From: Hyphomonas polymorpha PS728
GTDB lineage: Bacteria; Pseudomonadota; Alphaproteobacteria; Caulobacterales; Hyphomonadaceae
NCBI RefSeq assembly: GCF_000685315.1
Contig: NZ_ARYM01000026.1
Location: 1 to 45,873, forward strand
Direction: 5' to 3'
DNA: 45,873 nt
Positions 43,750-45,873 of the stretch are shown here, piece by piece. The notes beneath the pieces were generated by a model. The model was given only the letters and a program-made list of their open reading frames with translations. It made no database searches and was not told where the DNA came from. Numbering within the stretch: position 1 is the first letter of the stretch; each line of letters begins with the position of its first letter. A program made the translations under genes and the position numbers.

Positions 43750-44709
43750 ATGATTTTTGTGTATCTCGTGCTCGGCCTGATCCTGCTCGTCGCGGGCGGT
43801 GAATTCCTCGTCAAGGGCGCCGTCAATCTTGCCGGAAAATTCCGCATTTCGCCTCTGCTGATCGGGCTCACCCTGGTGGGCTTTGGCACGTCAACGCCCG
43901 AACTCGTCACCAGCCTGCAGGCCGCCTTCGCCGGCTCGCCCGGCATCGCCATCGGCAATGTCGTTGGCTCCAACATCGCCAACATCCTCTTCATTCTCGG
44001 CGCGGCGGCGCTGATCTTCCCGATTGCAGTTGCCCGGAATGCCTTCAAGCGGGATGGGGTGGTCCTGGCCATCGCCACCCTGCTCTGCATCGGGGCGGTC
44101 GTCTCGGGCCAGCTGTCGCGCTGGATGGGCATCGTCTTCGTGATCGGCCTGGCCGCCTATATCTGGTTTGCCTTCCAGCAGGACAGGAAGGCTACGCAAG
44201 CGGCCACCGCCGCCGCGGGCGGACCGGTGGACACGCCAAAGCTTTCCGCCGGCGCCATCGGCATCGATCTCGTCTTCGTCGTCGGCGGCCTGGTGATGAC
44301 GATGCTCGGCGCCCGCTTCCTCGTCAGCGGCGCGATTGACCTTGCCCGGATGTTCTCGATCTCCGAAACCATCATTGGCCTGACGATTGTGGCCGTGGGA
44401 ACCTCGCTTCCCGAACTGATCACCTCCGTGATGGCCTCGCTGCGCAAGCAGGGCGACATTGCCTTCGGCAATATTGTCGGGTCGAACATCTACAACATGT
44501 TCGGCATTCTGGGCGTCACAGCCATCGTGAAGCCGATCCCCGTACCGGCCGAAATCATCCGGCTGGATATCTGGGTGATGCTGGCGGCAACTGTGCTTCT
44601 CTTCCTCGCCGCCATGTCGCGCTGGCGCATCGGCCGGACAGAAGGCGCCATCATGCTGACCGGCTATGCCGCCTATGTTGTCTGGCTGGGACTGCACGCG
44701 GCGGCCTGA
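43750..44709 (+). CDS. Calcium/sodium antiporter (CaCA family)
   Basis: 319 residues. Two inverted-topology repeats carry the family motifs: GFGTSTPELVTSL with GNVVGSNIANILFILG, and AVGTSLPELITSV with GNIVGSNIYNMFGILG. The Glu of each PEL motif is an ion ligand. It is an inner-membrane exchanger of the YrbG type, about ten membrane segments. Its stop overlaps the next ATG (TGATG), so the DMT gene is co-transcribed. Confidence 0.95.
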   Translation: MIFVYLVLGLILLVAGGEFLVKGAVNLAGKFRISPLLIGLTLVGFGTSTPELVTSLQAAFAGSPGIAIGNVVGSNIANILFILGAAALIFPIAVARNAFKRDGVVLAIATLLCIGAVVSGQLSRWMGIVFVIGLAAYIWFAFQQDRKATQAATAAAGGPVDTPKLSAGAIGIDLVFVVGGLVMTMLGARFLVSGAIDLARMFSISETIIGLTIVAVGTSLPELITSVMASLRKQGDIAFGNIVGSNIYNMFGILGVTAIVKPIPVPAEIIRLDIWVMLAATVLLFLAAMSRWRIGRTEGAIMLTGYAAYVVWLGLHAAA

Positions 44710-45620
44710 TGCGCACGCCCCACCCCATCCTTCTGGTCTGCCTTGGCGTGGTCTTTGGCTGCGGCATTGATGCCCTGATGAAATATGTCATGCAGGGCGC
44801 CACCAGCGTACTGACGGCCACCACCTGGCGGTATGCGCTCGGCTCGGCAATCATGCTCGCGCTGTTCCTGCAGGCCCGCCGTCCCTTCCCCTCGCTGCCG
44901 GCCATCCGCTTTCATGCCCTCAGATCGCTGGCACAGGTCATCTCCGCTTTCTGCTTCTTCTATTCGCTGACGCAGATTGCCCTGGCTGAGGCGGTGGTGC
45001 TGGGTTTCACGGCGGCCCTGATGATTGCCCCCATCGCCCGCATCATCCTGGGGGAAAAGATGAGCCCGGTGACCATCGGCGCCTCTCTCGTCGGCTTCTG
45101 CGGCGCCGCGCTGGCCGCCACGGCGGAAACGTCCGGCGCGCCCGCCGATGGCAACCGCCTCTATGGCACGGCTTCGGTCCTCGCCTCTGCCGTTCTCTAC
45201 GCCCTCAACATCGTTCTCCTCCGCCTGCGGACGAGAGAGGAAGACAGCCTCACCCTGGTCACCTTCATGAACATCTTCCCGGCGCTGTTCCTGCTGCCCT
45301 TCATGCTGGTGTTCACCGATCCGCTGCCGGCAGATGGCGCCTGGACGCTGCTTACCGGCGCGGCCGTTTTCGGCATCGGCATCTGGTGGCTGATGACCAT
45401 GGCCTATGCGCGCGCCAAGGCGCAGACCCTCGCCCCGTTCGAATATACCGGCCTCATCTGGTCGGCGCTGCTCGGCTATTTCTTCTTCCAGGAAATCCCC
45501 GGCTGGCGCGTCTGGGCGGGCGCCGGCATCATCATCGCGGCCTGCCTCGTCGTCGCCTTCGAAACCCATTTCGCCGCCCGCCGCGAAGCAAAGCTCCCTG
45601 CCAGCGATATTCTAACCTGA
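44709..45620 (+). CDS. DMT/EamA-family transporter
   Basis: 303 residues with about ten membrane segments and two EamA repeats: GCGIDALMKYVMQG, LAEAVVLGFTAALMIAPI in the first and APFEYTGLIWSALLGYFFF in the second. Members export amino acids, nucleotides or other metabolites. It is translationally coupled to the antiporter gene. Substrate is not predictable from sequence. Confidence 0.92.
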   Translation: MRTPHPILLVCLGVVFGCGIDALMKYVMQGATSVLTATTWRYALGSAIMLALFLQARRPFPSLPAIRFHALRSLAQVISAFCFFYSLTQIALAEAVVLGFTAALMIAPIARIILGEKMSPVTIGASLVGFCGAALAATAETSGAPADGNRLYGTASVLASAVLYALNIVLLRLRTREEDSLTLVTFMNIFPALFLLPFMLVFTDPLPADGAWTLLTGAAVFGIGIWWLMTMAYARAKAQTLAPFEYTGLIWSALLGYFFFQEIPGWRVWAGAGIIIAACLVVAFETHFAARREAKLPASDILT

Positions 45621-45762
45621 AGGGACGCCGCCGCGCGCTTTGCGCCTATGGGGCGAATGCGTCGCCAATTAACCTTACGCCTTAAAATGTCATCCTTTTT
45701 TCGCTTGCCGCGCCTCAATCTGGCAGTAAGGATCGGGTAACTTCAGATTGCCGGGCCCCCCA

Positions 45763-45873
45763 ATGAAAATACGATCCACCCAGCGCGTCAAAGGCGCCGC
45801 CGCTGCCGTTTTCGCCGGTCTCGCCCTGGTTGCCTGTGGCGGCGGTGGGGGCAGCAGCAGTGGCGGCGCCGCG
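45763..45873 (+). CDS. Lipoprotein, N-terminus only (cut by window edge)
   Basis: 37 residues up to the end of the window. MKIRSTQRVKGAAAAVFAGL then ALVAC is a lipoprotein signal; after the Cys comes a Gly/Ser-rich linker (five Gly in a row). Such linkers precede large exported domains in Hyphomonadaceae, but the domain lies outside the window. The 142 bases upstream contain TTAA boxes spaced nine bases apart and no clear promoter. Confidence 0.7.
   Translation, partial: MKIRSTQRVKGAAAAVFAGLALVACGGGGGSSSGGAA

Noticed and set aside
45671..45690. CtrA box before the last lipoprotein
   Set aside because: The two TTAA halves are nine bases apart instead of the required seven.

Overview
The window reads as chromosomal DNA of an aquatic alphaproteobacterium, most likely of the Hyphomonas/Caulobacter side (Hyphomonadaceae-like). 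The basis is high GC with strong third-position bias, a GcrA cell-cycle regulator, a class I lysyl-tRNA synthetase, an UrcA-family protein, a NodT-type outer-membrane lipoprotein, large TonB-dependent receptors and Fur sites of the TGC-type seen in this class. No rRNA, tRNA, CRISPR array, transposase or integrase was recognised. This placement is inference from gene content.

Layout. 1-2.3 kb is an accessory edge: an AT-richer fragment resembling the N-terminal part of Mrr-type restriction proteins, a cruciform repeat, a helix-turn-helix protein whose 3' end has been overrun by a composite inverted-repeat element, and a small cysteine protein. 2.5-8.7 kb looks like one substrate-utilisation module: a TonB-dependent receptor, a TetR regulator, a secreted TonB/TolA C-terminal-like protein, an alpha/beta hydrolase and an MFS transporter. 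The receptor and the hydrolase-MFS operon share a near-identical 18-bp palindrome, which predicts co-regulation, probably by the TetR protein. 8.7-11.8 kb holds an ABC-2 permease, gcrA and a PhoR-like kinase. 12-18 kb is a complete RND efflux operon (outer-membrane factor, adaptor, pump). 18-22.7 kb carries an M13 metallopeptidase lipoprotein with an EF-hand-like insert, a PilZ protein, a glutathione peroxidase-like lipoprotein and a thiolase.

22.7-30 kb has a frameshifted SEC-C gene, a conserved unknown protein behind a 28-bp perfect palindrome, a DUF2332 protein, a serine hydrolase, and an Lrp regulator divergent from a fused indolepyruvate ferredoxin oxidoreductase (aryl-amino-acid breakdown). 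30-36 kb has a small lipoprotein, class I LysRS, a membrane protein/XRE regulator pair, the iron pair bfd and bfr with Fur-like sites, a SIMPL protein, a DUF2853 protein and a basic protein. 36-42 kb has two acyl-CoA dehydrogenases in tandem, a processive family 2 glycosyltransferase, and a photolyase/cryptochrome overlapping a DUF2256 gene. 42-45.9 kb has an AT-rich repeat-dense intergenic stretch, two small genes (one UrcA), a SixA-like phosphatase, a Ca2+/Na+ antiporter overlapping a DMT transporter, and the start of a lipoprotein cut by the window edge.

Most of the window is ordinary housekeeping and accessory metabolism. The best leads are the shared palindromic operator of the 2.5-8.7 kb module, calcium-loop-like insertions in two exported proteins, two long perfect palindromes in short intergenic gaps (one covering a ribosome binding site), the gcrA upstream repeats, and the AT-rich repeat cluster near 42.1 kb. 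I did not find a convincing wholly new multi-gene system.
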